From JAAYDY01 sp964500225 (GTDB lineage: Bacteria > Planctomycetota > Phycisphaerae > FEN-1346 > JAACEH01), in NCBI GenBank assembly GCA_964500225.1, contig CAZCOA010000002.1, positions 62,001-126,000 of the forward strand: a stretch of 64,000 bases of DNA, given 5' to 3'. The translations under genes and the position numbers were made by a program. Shown here in pieces: positions 33,832 through 42,227 of this stretch. A model generated the notes under the pieces. The model saw only the letters and a list, made by a program, of their open reading frames with translations. It searched no databases and had not been told where the DNA came from. Numbering within the stretch: the first letter of the stretch is position 1; each line of letters starts with the position of its first letter.

Positions 33832-35154
33832 ATGGAATATCGCACTGACATACTGGCCGCGATTCTCTGCATCGCGCTGGGTCTGACCGTGGCCGGATGC
33901 ACGGGCGATCCGGTGGCCTCGGGCGAGGCCGACGGCGCGATCCGTCTGCCGCTGGGCGACGCCGAGCGACCGGTCCTGAGCGACACACGCCCGGGCACGC
34001 CGTACACGGCCGAGACCGCCCAGGACATGGGCATGGCCGACGCCCCGGGCATTCCCCTGGCCCGACCGGCAACCGGCGCCGCCTCGACGGCGACCCCAGA
34101 CCGTGAGCCGCCGAGGCCTCCGCAGTACCAGGCCGACTTCAACCGCATTCTGTCCGATGGCGGCACCCCCGACCAGTCCGCCCCGGCCGACGGCGACACC
34201 GCCTCGGCCATGGCGGCCCCCGAGGACGGGCAGCTCTTGCGCATCGTCAACCTCGTCGTTGCCGAAGTCAACGGCGAGGTCATCACACGCGAAGACCTGC
34301 TGAGGCCCTTGCGGCCGCAGATGGCCCACTGGACCAAGACCATGTCCGAGAAGGAATTCGAGGCCCGCGTGCGAACCGAGGTGATGACGCGGCTGAAGGC
34401 CGAGATCAGCCGACGCCTGGCTTTGCAGGAGGCTCGCAAGCAGTCCACGGAGCGGCATACCGAGCATTTCGACCGCGAGATCGAGAAAGAGCGCAAGCGG
34501 CAGATCGCCATGGCCGGCGACCAGCTTCGGTGGCAGAAACAGTTGGCGTCGGTGGGGCTGACCGAGGAGCAGTGGAAGAAAGACGAACAGGAACGGATGC
34601 TCGTGCAGTACTTCCTGAACGAGGCTATCGGCCCGAAGATTACGGTGACGCGGCAGGAATTGCTCGACTACTACAACCGGGTGCGCAAGGAACGGTACGA
34701 GCCGAAGGCCCAGGCCCGAATGCAGTTGATTCGCCTGCGTCGGGCTGATTTTCCGAGCGAAGCGGCGGCAACAGCCCTGGCCGAGAGCCTGGTGCGGCGG
34801 GCTCGTGCGGGAGAAGACTTTGCCGCTCTGGCCCGCGCGCACTCGACCGATGCGCGAGCCCAGGAGGGCGGCACATGGCCCCCGCTCCAAAAAGGCAGCT
34901 ACCGTGAGGAAGCCGTGGACCAGGCCTTGTTCAGCGAGCCGGTCGGGTCGGTCTGCGGCCCGATCATCTGCCCGCGGGATATCTACGTGCTGAAGATTCT
35001 CGAGCGCACCGAGGCCCGCGTGATTCCGTTTACCGAGGTGCAAGACGAAGTGGACCGAGCCGTCCGAGACGAAAAGTTCGCCCGGATGGTGGAGGAATAC
35101 ATCCGAGGGTTGTACCAGAAATCGTACGTCAGGATCCACGAGGGCAACCTGTAG
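33832..35154 (+). CDS. SurA/PpiC-type peptidyl-prolyl isomerase, lipoprotein
   Basis: 440 aa. A signal peptide ends in lipobox TVAGC (Cys ~23). About 100 residues of Pro/Ala/Asp-rich linker follow, then a SurA-like helical N-domain (EVNGEVITREDLLRPL, residues ~140-260), and a parvulin domain at ~285-390 with QEGGTWPPLQKGSYREE. It probably folds or chaperones exported proteins in the periplasm. The unusually long disordered linker could span from the membrane. The two small genes downstream share its strand. Confidence 0.86.
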   Translation: MEYRTDILAAILCIALGLTVAGCTGDPVASGEADGAIRLPLGDAERPVLSDTRPGTPYTAETAQDMGMADAPGIPLARPATGAASTATPDREPPRPPQYQADFNRILSDGGTPDQSAPADGDTASAMAAPEDGQLLRIVNLVVAEVNGEVITREDLLRPLRPQMAHWTKTMSEKEFEARVRTEVMTRLKAEISRRLALQEARKQSTERHTEHFDREIEKERKRQIAMAGDQLRWQKQLASVGLTEEQWKKDEQERMLVQYFLNEAIGPKITVTRQELLDYYNRVRKERYEPKAQARMQLIRLRRADFPSEAAATALAESLVRRARAGEDFAALARAHSTDARAQEGGTWPPLQKGSYREEAVDQALFSEPVGSVCGPIICPRDIYVLKILERTEARVIPFTEVQDEVDRAVRDEKFARMVEEYIRGLYQKSYVRIHEGNL

Positions 35155-35193
35155 GCCGCCCGCGGGCGGATGCAGCGACGCCGGGAGAAAACC

Positions 35194-35508
35194 ATGCCGA
35201 AAGTCCGATTCGAGCCCAGCGGCATCGAAGTCGAGGTTCCCGCCGGAACGCGACTGATGGCCGCCGCCGACCAGGCTGCACGCCAGACCGACGCCGAGTT
35301 CTTCAAGGGCGAGTGTTGCGAAGGCCGACTCGAGTGCGGCAACTGCTGCCTGGAGATCCTCAAGGGCATGGAGAACCTGTCGCCGGCCGGCGACGACGAG
35401 TTGGCGCTGCTGGCCATCGTCGCTCCCAAATCCAACGCCAAGGCCTGGCGCGCCAGTTGTGTCGCCGAGATCCGCGGCGACGTCGTCGCCCGGGTGCCGG
35501 AACGATAA
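35194..35508 (+). CDS. 2Fe-2S ferredoxin (adrenodoxin-like)
   Basis: 104 aa from the ATG at 35194, preceded by GGGAGA. The cluster ligands are C-x5-C-x2-C within CCEGRLECGNCC and a distal Cys in WRASCVAEI; two extra cysteines adjoin them. The start KVRFEPSGIEVEVPAGTRLM is normal for plant/adrenodoxin-type ferredoxins. It carries electrons for a partner that is not encoded next to it. Lies 39 bases after the PpiC-type gene. Confidence 0.85.
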   Translation: MPKVRFEPSGIEVEVPAGTRLMAAADQAARQTDAEFFKGECCEGRLECGNCCLEILKGMENLSPAGDDELALLAIVAPKSNAKAWRASCVAEIRGDVVARVPER

Positions 35509-35554
35509 CCACAACGCACGACACGCCTGTTCCGTCCTGCTCCAGTGGACCATT

Positions 35555-35580
35555 CATGGCCGCGCGGAAGCGCGGCCATG
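35555..35580. repeat. Perfect 11-bp inverted repeat with GGAA loop
   Basis: CATGGCCGCGC (35555-35565), loop GGAA, GCGCGGCCATG (35570-35580). As RNA this would be a very stable hairpin capped by a GNRA tetraloop. No T-tract follows, so not a standard terminator; it lies between the ferredoxin gene and the aldo/keto reductase. Confidence 0.65.
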
Positions 35581-35719
35581 CCACCCGATCCTTTCCACCC
35601 GCTGCACTTCATGGTCACGCGGTGTGTCGTCCGTCGGCGGCCCCTGCCCTGCGGCTTGATCACGAACGCTATCCGGCGTATCCTCTTGCGAAGAGCCATC
35701 GCGCCGAAAGGAAGCCCAG

Positions 35720-36517
35720 ATGCAGGTGGATCACACGCACCGACGCCTCGGTCGCACGGATCGGGTCGGTTTCGTCGTCGGCCTGGGCGGCATCACCCTG
35801 ATGCCGATGGAACAGGACGCGGCCGTGCGGCTGGCACACGAGGCCATTGACGCCGGCGTGACCCATTTCGACGTGGCCCCCACCTATGGCGACGCCCAGG
35901 CCAAGATAGGCTTCGTCCTGCGCGACCGGCGCGACGAGGTCTTCCTGTCGTGCAAAACCACCGCCCGCGACGCCGCCACGGCCCGCGCTGAATTGAACGA
36001 AAGCCTCCGACTCCTTCAGACGGACCACATCGACCTGTATCAGTTCCACGCACTCGACACCGACGAGGATCTCGCCGCCGTGACCGCCCCCGGCGGCGCG
36101 CTGGAGGTGTTCCTCGAAGCCCGCCGAGCCGGCATCGTCCGCTACCTCGGCGTCACGGGCCATTATCCGAGGATGCACCTGAAAACCATCGAGCGGATCG
36201 AATTGGATACGGTGATGGCGCCCCTGAATTTCCGGGCGCTGGACACGATGACCGGCCCCCGGGGCCTTATCGCGGCCGCCCGCGCCCGAGGCATGGGCAT
36301 CATCGCGATCAAAGCCACCACGCGCGGCGAGATTAAGCCCACCGAGGACGCCTACCGCTTCGTCCTGTCGCAGGATATCGACGTCACGATGCCCGCCGGC
36401 AAGGAGTTCCGCGAGGCCGTCGCGATCGCCCAACGCTTCCGCCCGATGACCACCGCCGAACAAGAGCAATTCCTCGCCCACTGCCGCAGCAACTATGAAC
36501 CGGCCAGACGGTTCTAA
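35720..36517 (+). CDS. Aldo/keto reductase (short form)
   Basis: 265 aa. Tetrad candidates: Asp and Tyr in THFDVAPTYGDAQ, Lys in FLSCKTTAR, His in LYQFHALD. NAD(P)H-dependent reduction of carbonyls. It is about 50 aa shorter than typical AKRs; the last cofactor-binding part is reduced to TMPAGKEFREAVAIA. Substrate not inferable. A second, longer AKR lies at 46842-47792; the two are not close paralogues. Confidence 0.85.
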   Translation: MQVDHTHRRLGRTDRVGFVVGLGGITLMPMEQDAAVRLAHEAIDAGVTHFDVAPTYGDAQAKIGFVLRDRRDEVFLSCKTTARDAATARAELNESLRLLQTDHIDLYQFHALDTDEDLAAVTAPGGALEVFLEARRAGIVRYLGVTGHYPRMHLKTIERIELDTVMAPLNFRALDTMTGPRGLIAAARARGMGIIAIKATTRGEIKPTEDAYRFVLSQDIDVTMPAGKEFREAVAIAQRFRPMTTAEQEQFLAHCRSNYEPARRF

Positions 36518-36625
36518 ATTTCACTTCTTGCGGGCAAGTTGGCAGCTAGGTCGCAACGCCCCCCTTGCGGACGTAGAGGGAACACTTCCTTCGGTAGCCG
36601 CGACAATTCTACCACCAAGTTACGC

Positions 36626-36655
36626 TTGCCTTGCTCGGCTGCGGCAGGCTATGAT
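36626..36655 (+). promoter_or_regulatory. Candidate promoter for pyrK-pyrD
   Basis: TTGCCT (36626-36631), 18-base spacer, TATGAT (36650-36655). No pyrimidine-responsive element recognised. Confidence 0.5.
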
Positions 36656-36719
36656 GCCCGCCGGGTTGCACTGAACGGAAGTGCTCCAAGGAAGTTCTCG
36701 CGCAAAGAACGGATCGGCC

Positions 36720-37691
36720 ATGACTCAGGCGTCACCATGGCAACTTGAGATTCTCGGGCTTCACTCGGCACGCGGCGACTACTGCTGGCTCGATCTGGCC
36801 GCGCCGCCCGAGTGGCGGAGTCGCCCGGGGCAGTTCGTCAACATCCGCTGCGACGATGCGGCCGATGCGGCCGTGGCAGGGCAAGAGGTTCCCTGGCCGG
36901 GCGACGGGTTGCCCAAGGCGCCGCACGGCAGGCACCTGCACGGCCCGGCGCCTCTGGTGCGGCGGCCCATCAGCATCAGCCGTCTGATCGACGACGGCGA
37001 CAGCCGGCGGCGACTCGTACTGCTGGTCCGCGTGGTCGGCCCTGGATCGCAACTGCTCAGCAACAAGAAAATCGGTGACCGGCTGGACGTGATCGGCCCA
37101 CTCGGCAACGGGTTCGATCTGGGCGGCTTCGCCCGCCGGGCGGTGCTCGTGGGCGGCGGGTGCGGCATCGCGCCGCTAGTAGGTCTGGCCGAGGCCCTGG
37201 CGGCCTCGGGCCGCAGGGTCACCGTCTTTTACGGCGAACGGTCGGCGGACCGGGTGCCGTTGCCGCTGCCGCCGTCGGCCCGACCGACGGGCAACCGCGC
37301 GGTTGCCATCCAAGGCGTTCCGCAGTTGCCGGGAGCAGACCTGATCCTGGCAACCGAGGACGGGTCGCTGGGGTTCAAGGGTCGGGTCACCGATGCCATG
37401 ACGGCCTGGGGCGCCGCCAACGGATGGGACGACGTGGAGTTGTTCGCGTGCGGTCCCGACGTAATGATGGCGGCCGTGGCGGCGCTGGCCCGCGCGAACG
37501 GTATCGAGAGGTGTCAGGTGAGCCTGGAGAATTATATGGGGTGCGCGATCGGCGTCTGTCTGAGCTGCGCCGTGAAGATTCGCGCCGACAACGCCCAGGG
37601 CTGGACCTACAAGCTCGTCTGCCGCGACGGGCCGGTCTTCGAGGCCGCCGACGTGATCTTCGAGAACAAGTGGGAGGGCTGCAAGAAGTGA
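36720..37691 (+). CDS. pyrK: Dihydroorotate dehydrogenase electron-transfer subunit
   Basis: 323 aa from the ATG at 36720. A ferredoxin-reductase-like FAD domain (RPISISRL; GPLGNGFDL), NAD-binding VGGGCGIAPLVGLAEAL, and a C-terminal 2Fe-2S site with C-x4-C-x2-C and a distal Cys (GCAIGVCLSC; KLVCRDGPVF). It passes electrons from FMN of PyrD to NAD+. Insert-like text GDGLPKAPHGRHLHGPAP within the FAD domain is longer than usual. It overlaps pyrD by 4 bases (GTGA), as in class 1B systems. Confidence 0.94.
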   Translation: MTQASPWQLEILGLHSARGDYCWLDLAAPPEWRSRPGQFVNIRCDDAADAAVAGQEVPWPGDGLPKAPHGRHLHGPAPLVRRPISISRLIDDGDSRRRLVLLVRVVGPGSQLLSNKKIGDRLDVIGPLGNGFDLGGFARRAVLVGGGCGIAPLVGLAEALAASGRRVTVFYGERSADRVPLPLPPSARPTGNRAVAIQGVPQLPGADLILATEDGSLGFKGRVTDAMTAWGAANGWDDVELFACGPDVMMAAVAALARANGIERCQVSLENYMGCAIGVCLSCAVKIRADNAQGWTYKLVCRDGPVFEAADVIFENKWEGCKK

Positions 37692-38620
37692 GCGCCGCCG
37701 TGAACGTCACCCTTGGCCGCATCGCGATGCGGAATCCCGTCATGACCGCCAGCGGCACCTCGGGCTACGGCCAGGAGTTGGCCGAGTTCTTCGAGTTGAA
37801 GGCGCTGGGAGCGTTTGTGACCAAGGCCATCACGCGGGCCGAGCGTCTGGGCAACCAGACGCCGCGTCTGGTGGAGACGCGGGCCGGCATGGTCAACGCG
37901 ATCGGCCTGGCCAACGTCGGGCTCGACGCGTTTCTGAAGGATAAGCTGCCCTGGCTTCGCGAGCAAGACGTGCCGGTGATCGTGAATGTGGCGGGCAGTA
38001 CGATCGATGAGTATGTGGCGGTGGCGTCGGCACTGGACGCGGCCGAAGGCGTGGACGGCCTGGAGCTGAACATCAGTTGCCCGAACGTGAAGGCGGGCGG
38101 GCTGGAGTTCGGCCGCAGCGACAAGGCCGTCCGCGAGGTGGTCGGTGCGGTGCGCCGGGCGGTGAAGCGCGCTATGCTCATCGTGAAGCTCACGCCGAAC
38201 GTCACGGACATCACGGCCATGGCCCGTGCGGCCATCGAGGCCGGGGCCGAAGCGCTGACCCTCATCAACACGCTGTCGGGGCTGGTCATCAACGCCCGCA
38301 CGCGACGTCCGGCCCTGGCGAACGTCTTTGGCGGCCTGAGCGGCCCGGCCATCAAGCCGGTGGCACTGAAGATGGTGTACGACGTGTATCGCACAGTGGC
38401 CCGCGACGCAGGCGTGCCGATCATCGGCGTCGGCGGCATCCAGACCGGCACGGACGCCGTGGAGTTTCTGCTGGCCGGGGCCACGGCCGTGCAGGTCGGC
38501 ACGGCCACGTTCGTGGACCCGCGTGCGGCCGTGGACGTAGCCGCGGGCATCGCATCCTATCTTGACGAGAACGGGGTCCGGAACGTCTCGGAGTTGATCG
38601 GCAGCCTGCGCGTCGATTGA
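37688..38620 (+). CDS. pyrD: Dihydroorotate dehydrogenase, class 1B catalytic subunit
   Basis: 310 aa from the GTG at 37688 overlapping pyrK. FMN TIM barrel; active-site cysteine in LNISCPNVKAGG marks a class 1 enzyme, and PyrK next to it indicates class 1B (NAD-linked). Other blocks: MTASGTSGYG, LTLINTLSGLVIN, GVGGIQTGTDAVEFLLAGA. Converts dihydroorotate to orotate in pyrimidine synthesis. Confidence 0.96.
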   Translation: MSAAVNVTLGRIAMRNPVMTASGTSGYGQELAEFFELKALGAFVTKAITRAERLGNQTPRLVETRAGMVNAIGLANVGLDAFLKDKLPWLREQDVPVIVNVAGSTIDEYVAVASALDAAEGVDGLELNISCPNVKAGGLEFGRSDKAVREVVGAVRRAVKRAMLIVKLTPNVTDITAMARAAIEAGAEALTLINTLSGLVINARTRRPALANVFGGLSGPAIKPVALKMVYDVYRTVARDAGVPIIGVGGIQTGTDAVEFLLAGATAVQVGTATFVDPRAAVDVAAGIASYLDENGVRNVSELIGSLRVD

Positions 38621-38659
38621 GCCGTCGGGGATACCGGCATCGGTTGCGCGGTAACGTCC

Positions 38660-38697
38660 TTGCGTGGGCCGTATTACTTCGATATACTTCGTAATAC
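38660..38697 (+). promoter_or_regulatory. Promoter with overlapping NikR-like operator for the nickel/cobalt operon
   Basis: Promoter: TTGCGT (38660-38665), 17-base spacer, TATACT (38683-38688). Overlaid on it is an inverted repeat GTATTAC (38671-38677), 13 bases, GTAATAC (38691-38697). Written as GTATTA-N15-TAATAC this is one base shorter than the E. coli NikR operator GTATGA-N16-TCATAC. A TACTT direct repeat with 10-base period overlies the same stretch. Binding here would occlude RNA polymerase. Confidence 0.65.
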
Positions 38698-38733
38698 TTA
38701 CTCGCACCGGCGAGAGAAAGGAGAGGCAAAGTG

Positions 38734-40023
38734 ATGACAAGCAGATCACGCTGGGAATCGGTTCTTGTCGCAGCAGTGGCAGCACTGGCATTGGGTGCCG
38801 GCACCGCCCGGGCCCAGGAAGCGGCCGAACCGGTTGCTTCATCGGCGACGCTGAGTCTCTGGGAGCGGGAGACTTTGACTAATCACTGGTTCGGCCTCGG
38901 CGACAAGCTCCAGGAAAGCGGAGTAGAAGTCGATCTTGGCCTGACGCAGGTGTATCAGTTCAATACGCGCGGGGGTCTGGCCACATCGCGGCACAGTGGG
39001 CGCTACGCCGGCAGCTACGATCTGGAACTGAACTTCGATTTTGAGAAGATGGCGGGCCCGAAAGGATTGCGGGCCTACGTGGCCGCCGAGGGCAGTTGGT
39101 CCGACGGGATCGACGCCTCGTCGGTGGGCAGCCTAATGGGCGTCAACGCCGACGCCGGCGGGTATCGCTCGATCGATGTGACCGAGCTGTGGTTCGAGTT
39201 GGCTTTGCTCCAGGAGCGGTTGATTGTTCGGGCCGGCAAGATCGACCTGAGCGGCGGGTTCGAGTGCTCGGGGTGCCCTGTGGCGTTCGACTGCAACGCC
39301 TTCGCCAACGACGAGACAGCCCAGTTCCTGGCCAACCCGCTGGTGAACAATCCCACGATCCCGTTTCCCGATAACGGCCTGGGGATGGCCATTTACGCTC
39401 AGCCCACGGACTGGTGGTATGTGGCCGCCGGCGGCGCTGACGCCCAGGCCGACGCACGGAAGACCGGGTTCAGCACGGCGTTCGACGACGAGGCGTATTA
39501 CGTCGGCCTGTTCGAGACCGGCGTGACGCCCAGCCTGAAAACTGCCCGCGGCCCGTTGCAGGGCGCCTATCGCGTCGGACTCTGGTATGACCCGCAACCG
39601 AAGGATCGGCTGGACGGCAACGGCACGGAGCGCGACGACCTGGGGCTCTACACGAGCATGGACCAGATGCTCCTGCGCGAGAATGAGAAGTCGGACCAGG
39701 GACTGGGGCTGTTCGCTCGATTCGGCTGGGCCGACCACGAGTTGAACGCGATCAAGTCGTTCTGGAGCACGGGCCTCCAGTACCGCGGCCTGTTGCCGTC
39801 GCGCGACAACGACGTGGCGGGGTTCGGCGTTGCCCAGGGGCGGCTGAGCCCTGAGAGCGGCGAGTTCACGCGGAAGCACGAGACGATTCTGGAAACGTTC
39901 TACAACGTGCAGGTGGCTCCGTGGCTAAGCGTCGCGCCGCACATTCAGTATGTCATCCATCCGGGCGGCGCCGACGCCGACGACGCCATGGTGGCCGGCG
40001 TGCGGGTGCAGGTGACGTTCTAG
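38734..40023 (+). CDS. OprB-family outer-membrane porin in a nickel operon
   Basis: 429 aa from the ATG at 38734 with AGGAG upstream. Signal peptide ending ARAQE at about residue 29. The body is beta-barrel-like: alternating hydrophobic strands, a C-terminal aromatic residue (VRVQVTF) for BAM recognition, and OprB features including DKLQESGVEVDLGLTQVYQ and ATSRHSGRYAGSYDLELN. A Cys pair in GGFECSGCPVAFDC is unusual for a porin. OprB was named for glucose, but operon position right after the NikR-like operator suggests that it lets metal or metal-chelate cross the outer membrane. Confidence 0.83.
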   Translation: MTSRSRWESVLVAAVAALALGAGTARAQEAAEPVASSATLSLWERETLTNHWFGLGDKLQESGVEVDLGLTQVYQFNTRGGLATSRHSGRYAGSYDLELNFDFEKMAGPKGLRAYVAAEGSWSDGIDASSVGSLMGVNADAGGYRSIDVTELWFELALLQERLIVRAGKIDLSGGFECSGCPVAFDCNAFANDETAQFLANPLVNNPTIPFPDNGLGMAIYAQPTDWWYVAAGGADAQADARKTGFSTAFDDEAYYVGLFETGVTPSLKTARGPLQGAYRVGLWYDPQPKDRLDGNGTERDDLGLYTSMDQMLLRENEKSDQGLGLFARFGWADHELNAIKSFWSTGLQYRGLLPSRDNDVAGFGVAQGRLSPESGEFTRKHETILETFYNVQVAPWLSVAPHIQYVIHPGGADADDAMVAGVRVQVTF

Positions 40024-40052
40024 ACAATCGGGCAGACAACGAGGAGAGTGGC

Positions 40053-40826
40053 ATGAAAAACACCATCGTGTTGGCAAGCGCGCTGTGTGTCGGGCTGGCC
40101 ACGACGGCCGCCGTGGCCCATTTCCAGGTACTGATTCCCTCGACGGACATCGTCGGCGCCGAGGGCGACAAGACCGTCAATCTGGACATCCTGTTCACGC
40201 ACCCCATGGAACAGGGGCCTGTGATGGACATGGGCAAACCGCGGCAGTTCGGCGTCCTCGTCGGCGGCGAGAAACAGGACCTGATGGCATCGCTGGTCGA
40301 AAGAAAGCTCGACGGCAAGACCGCGTACACGGCCTCGTACAAGGTGACCCGTCCGGGCGACTATGTGTTCTACCTGGAACCGGCCCCCTACTGGGAACCG
40401 GCCGAGCGGAAGATGATCGTCCACTACACGAAGGTGGTGGTGGACGCATTCGGGGCCGAGGAGGGCTGGGACGCGCTGGTGGGGCTGCCGGTGGAGATTG
40501 AGCCGCTGGTCCGCCCGTACGGCCTGTGGACGGGCAACGCGTTCCGCGGCATCGTTCGCAAGAACGGCCAACCGGTGCCTTTCGCCACGGTGGAAGTCGA
40601 ATACTACAATGTCGGCAACCAGGTCAAGCCGCCGGCCGACCCGTTCATCACGCAGGTGATCAAGGCCGACGGACAGGGCGTGTTCACCTACGTCATGCCG
40701 CGGGCGGGGTGGTGGGCATTTGCGGCACTGGTCGATGGCGACGAGAAGATGAAGAGCCCAGAGGGGGAAGAGGTGGACGTGGAGTTGGGCGGACTGATCT
40801 GGGTGAAAACGGTCGATATGAAGTGA
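40053..40826 (+). CDS. nikK: DUF4198 periplasmic component of nickel/cobalt uptake
   Basis: 257 aa from the ATG at 40053 with GAGGAGAG upstream. Signal peptide ends at AVAHFQVLIPS. The family (COG5266) is called ABC-type Co2+ transport periplasmic component. It has an immunoglobulin-like beta fold with His/Glu-rich text such as FTHPMEQGPVMDMG that could bind metal. In nikKMLQO operons it is called NikK. Symbol given by operon order; its metal is inferred. Confidence 0.8.
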   Translation: MKNTIVLASALCVGLATTAAVAHFQVLIPSTDIVGAEGDKTVNLDILFTHPMEQGPVMDMGKPRQFGVLVGGEKQDLMASLVERKLDGKTAYTASYKVTRPGDYVFYLEPAPYWEPAERKMIVHYTKVVVDAFGAEEGWDALVGLPVEIEPLVRPYGLWTGNAFRGIVRKNGQPVPFATVEVEYYNVGNQVKPPADPFITQVIKADGQGVFTYVMPRAGWWAFAALVDGDEKMKSPEGEEVDVELGGLIWVKTVDMK

Positions 40827-40875
40827 CCGCCGCCGGCCCGCCTGGGTCGCCGTATCGACAAAGAGGAAACGTCCG

Positions 40876-41517
40876 ATGCATATTGCCGAGGGGTATCTGT
40901 CGGCCCCTGTGCTTGTCGGCGGCGCGACCCTTGCGGCCGGAGGCGTTGTCATGGGGCTGCGCCGCATGGAATTCGAACAGGTGCCGCACGTGGCCGTGCT
41001 GTCGTCGGCTCTGTTCGTGTCGTCGCTGATCCACGTGCCGATCGGGCCGGCCAGTACGCACTTGGTGCTTAACGGTCTGGCCGGCCTGATCCTGGGCTGG
41101 TCGGTTTTCCCGGCTCTTCTGGTGTCGCTGCTGCTTCAGGCTGTGCTGTTCGGTTACGGCGGCCTGACCACCCTGGGCGTCAATACGCTGAATATGGCAC
41201 TGCCCGGGGTGGTGTGCTGGTGGCTGTTTCGTCGGCGTATCATTGCCGCCCGCCAGGAGTCGGCGGCCTTCACCCTGGCCAGTATGGCGGGCGTGCTGGC
41301 CGTGGCCCTTGGTGCCGCAATGACCGGCGCATCGCTGCTGGCCTGCGGACCGGAGTTCCGCATGGCGGCCTGGGGCCTTATCGTGGCCCACGGACCCGTC
41401 ATGGTCATCGAGGGGCTTGTGACGGGTTTCGTGACGGTTTTCGTTCGAAAAGTGCGCCCTGAACTGCTCGACGCGACCACCCGAGTCCGGCATACAGACA
41501 GCCATCCTGCTTGTTGA
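40876..41517 (+). CDS. nikM: Energy-coupling factor S component, CbiM/NikM
   Basis: 213 aa. Starts MHIAEGYLS: the N-terminal Met-His-Ile motif forms the square-planar metal site in NikM/CbiM together with a later His in HVPIGPASTHLVLNG. Six to seven transmembrane helices. It is the substrate-binding membrane subunit of the ECF transporter. CbiM (Co2+) and NikM (Ni2+) cannot be told apart by sequence alone; NikL and the NikR-like site favour Ni2+. Fewer than 50 bases from nikK. Confidence 0.92.
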   Translation: MHIAEGYLSAPVLVGGATLAAGGVVMGLRRMEFEQVPHVAVLSSALFVSSLIHVPIGPASTHLVLNGLAGLILGWSVFPALLVSLLLQAVLFGYGGLTTLGVNTLNMALPGVVCWWLFRRRIIAARQESAAFTLASMAGVLAVALGAAMTGASLLACGPEFRMAAWGLIVAHGPVMVIEGLVTGFVTVFVRKVRPELLDATTRVRHTDSHPAC

Positions 41518-41561
41518 ACCTCATCGCGCCGAGTCGCCGGAGGAAATCCCGGAGGAACGTT

Positions 41562-42218
41562 ATGAAATCCTGCCTTCGCACCTGTGCCTCTCGGATGGTG
41601 TGGGGCTGTGTGGCCGGCATGGTGATCGCCGTGACCGCCGGGCCTGCCTTGGCTCACCGCGTGAACGTCTGGGCCTATGTCGAGAGCGGCAACACGATCA
41701 AGGGCAGCGTGGGGTTCCCCGGGGGTGCCAAGGCCAGAAACGTCAGCGTGACGGTTCGTGCCCCCGACGGGACGTTGCTCGGAGAAACGCAGACGGACGA
41801 GCAGGGCGAGTTTGTGTTCCAGGCTCGATTCCGCTGCGACCATATCGTGACCGTGGACACCGGCGACGGTCATCGTGCCGAGTACAAAGTGGCCGCCGAG
41901 GAACTGCCGGCCGGGTTGCCACCGCTGGCGGCCGGCGGCGCGGCGGTTTCGGAAACATCTTCTCAACCGTCGCCTTCCGCTTCGGCAAGCGAGACGCCGC
42001 CGGCCCCCGCCACGTTGCCTGCCGCCACGTGGGAAACCGCCATCGAGAAGGTAGTCAGCCGCCAGATCGTGCCATTACGCCGCGAGATCGAGGCGTATCG
42101 GCAGACCGTCTTTGTGCATGATATTCTCGGCGGCATCGGCTATATTGTCGGTGTGTTCGGCCTGATCTTCTATCTGAAGGCCCGCGCCATCGGCAAGACG
42201 ATGTCGCCGCCGAAATAG
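41562..42218 (+). CDS. nikL: NikL-like auxiliary component of the ECF nickel transporter
   Basis: 218 aa from the ATG at 41562 with GGAGGA upstream. Cleavable signal sequence ends GPALAHRVNVWAYV; the mature N-terminus therefore starts near a histidine. A single beta-sandwich (carboxypeptidase-regulatory-like, GGAKARNVSVTVRAPDG) is followed by a Ser/Pro/Ala linker and a C-terminal transmembrane helix (residues ~185-205). This matches the layout of NikL, which joins NikM in nikKMLQO systems. No enzyme motifs. Confidence 0.75.
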   Translation: MKSCLRTCASRMVWGCVAGMVIAVTAGPALAHRVNVWAYVESGNTIKGSVGFPGGAKARNVSVTVRAPDGTLLGETQTDEQGEFVFQARFRCDHIVTVDTGDGHRAEYKVAAEELPAGLPPLAAGGAAVSETSSQPSPSASASETPPAPATLPAATWETAIEKVVSRQIVPLRREIEAYRQTVFVHDILGGIGYIVGVFGLIFYLKARAIGKTMSPPK

Positions 42219-42227
42219 GACACACAC

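Noticed and set aside
35581..35719. Remnant of a REP-associated transposase (FHPLHFMVTRCV-like text)
   Set aside because: Only about 15 residues are suggestive, with no HUH motif or Tyr; too little to call.
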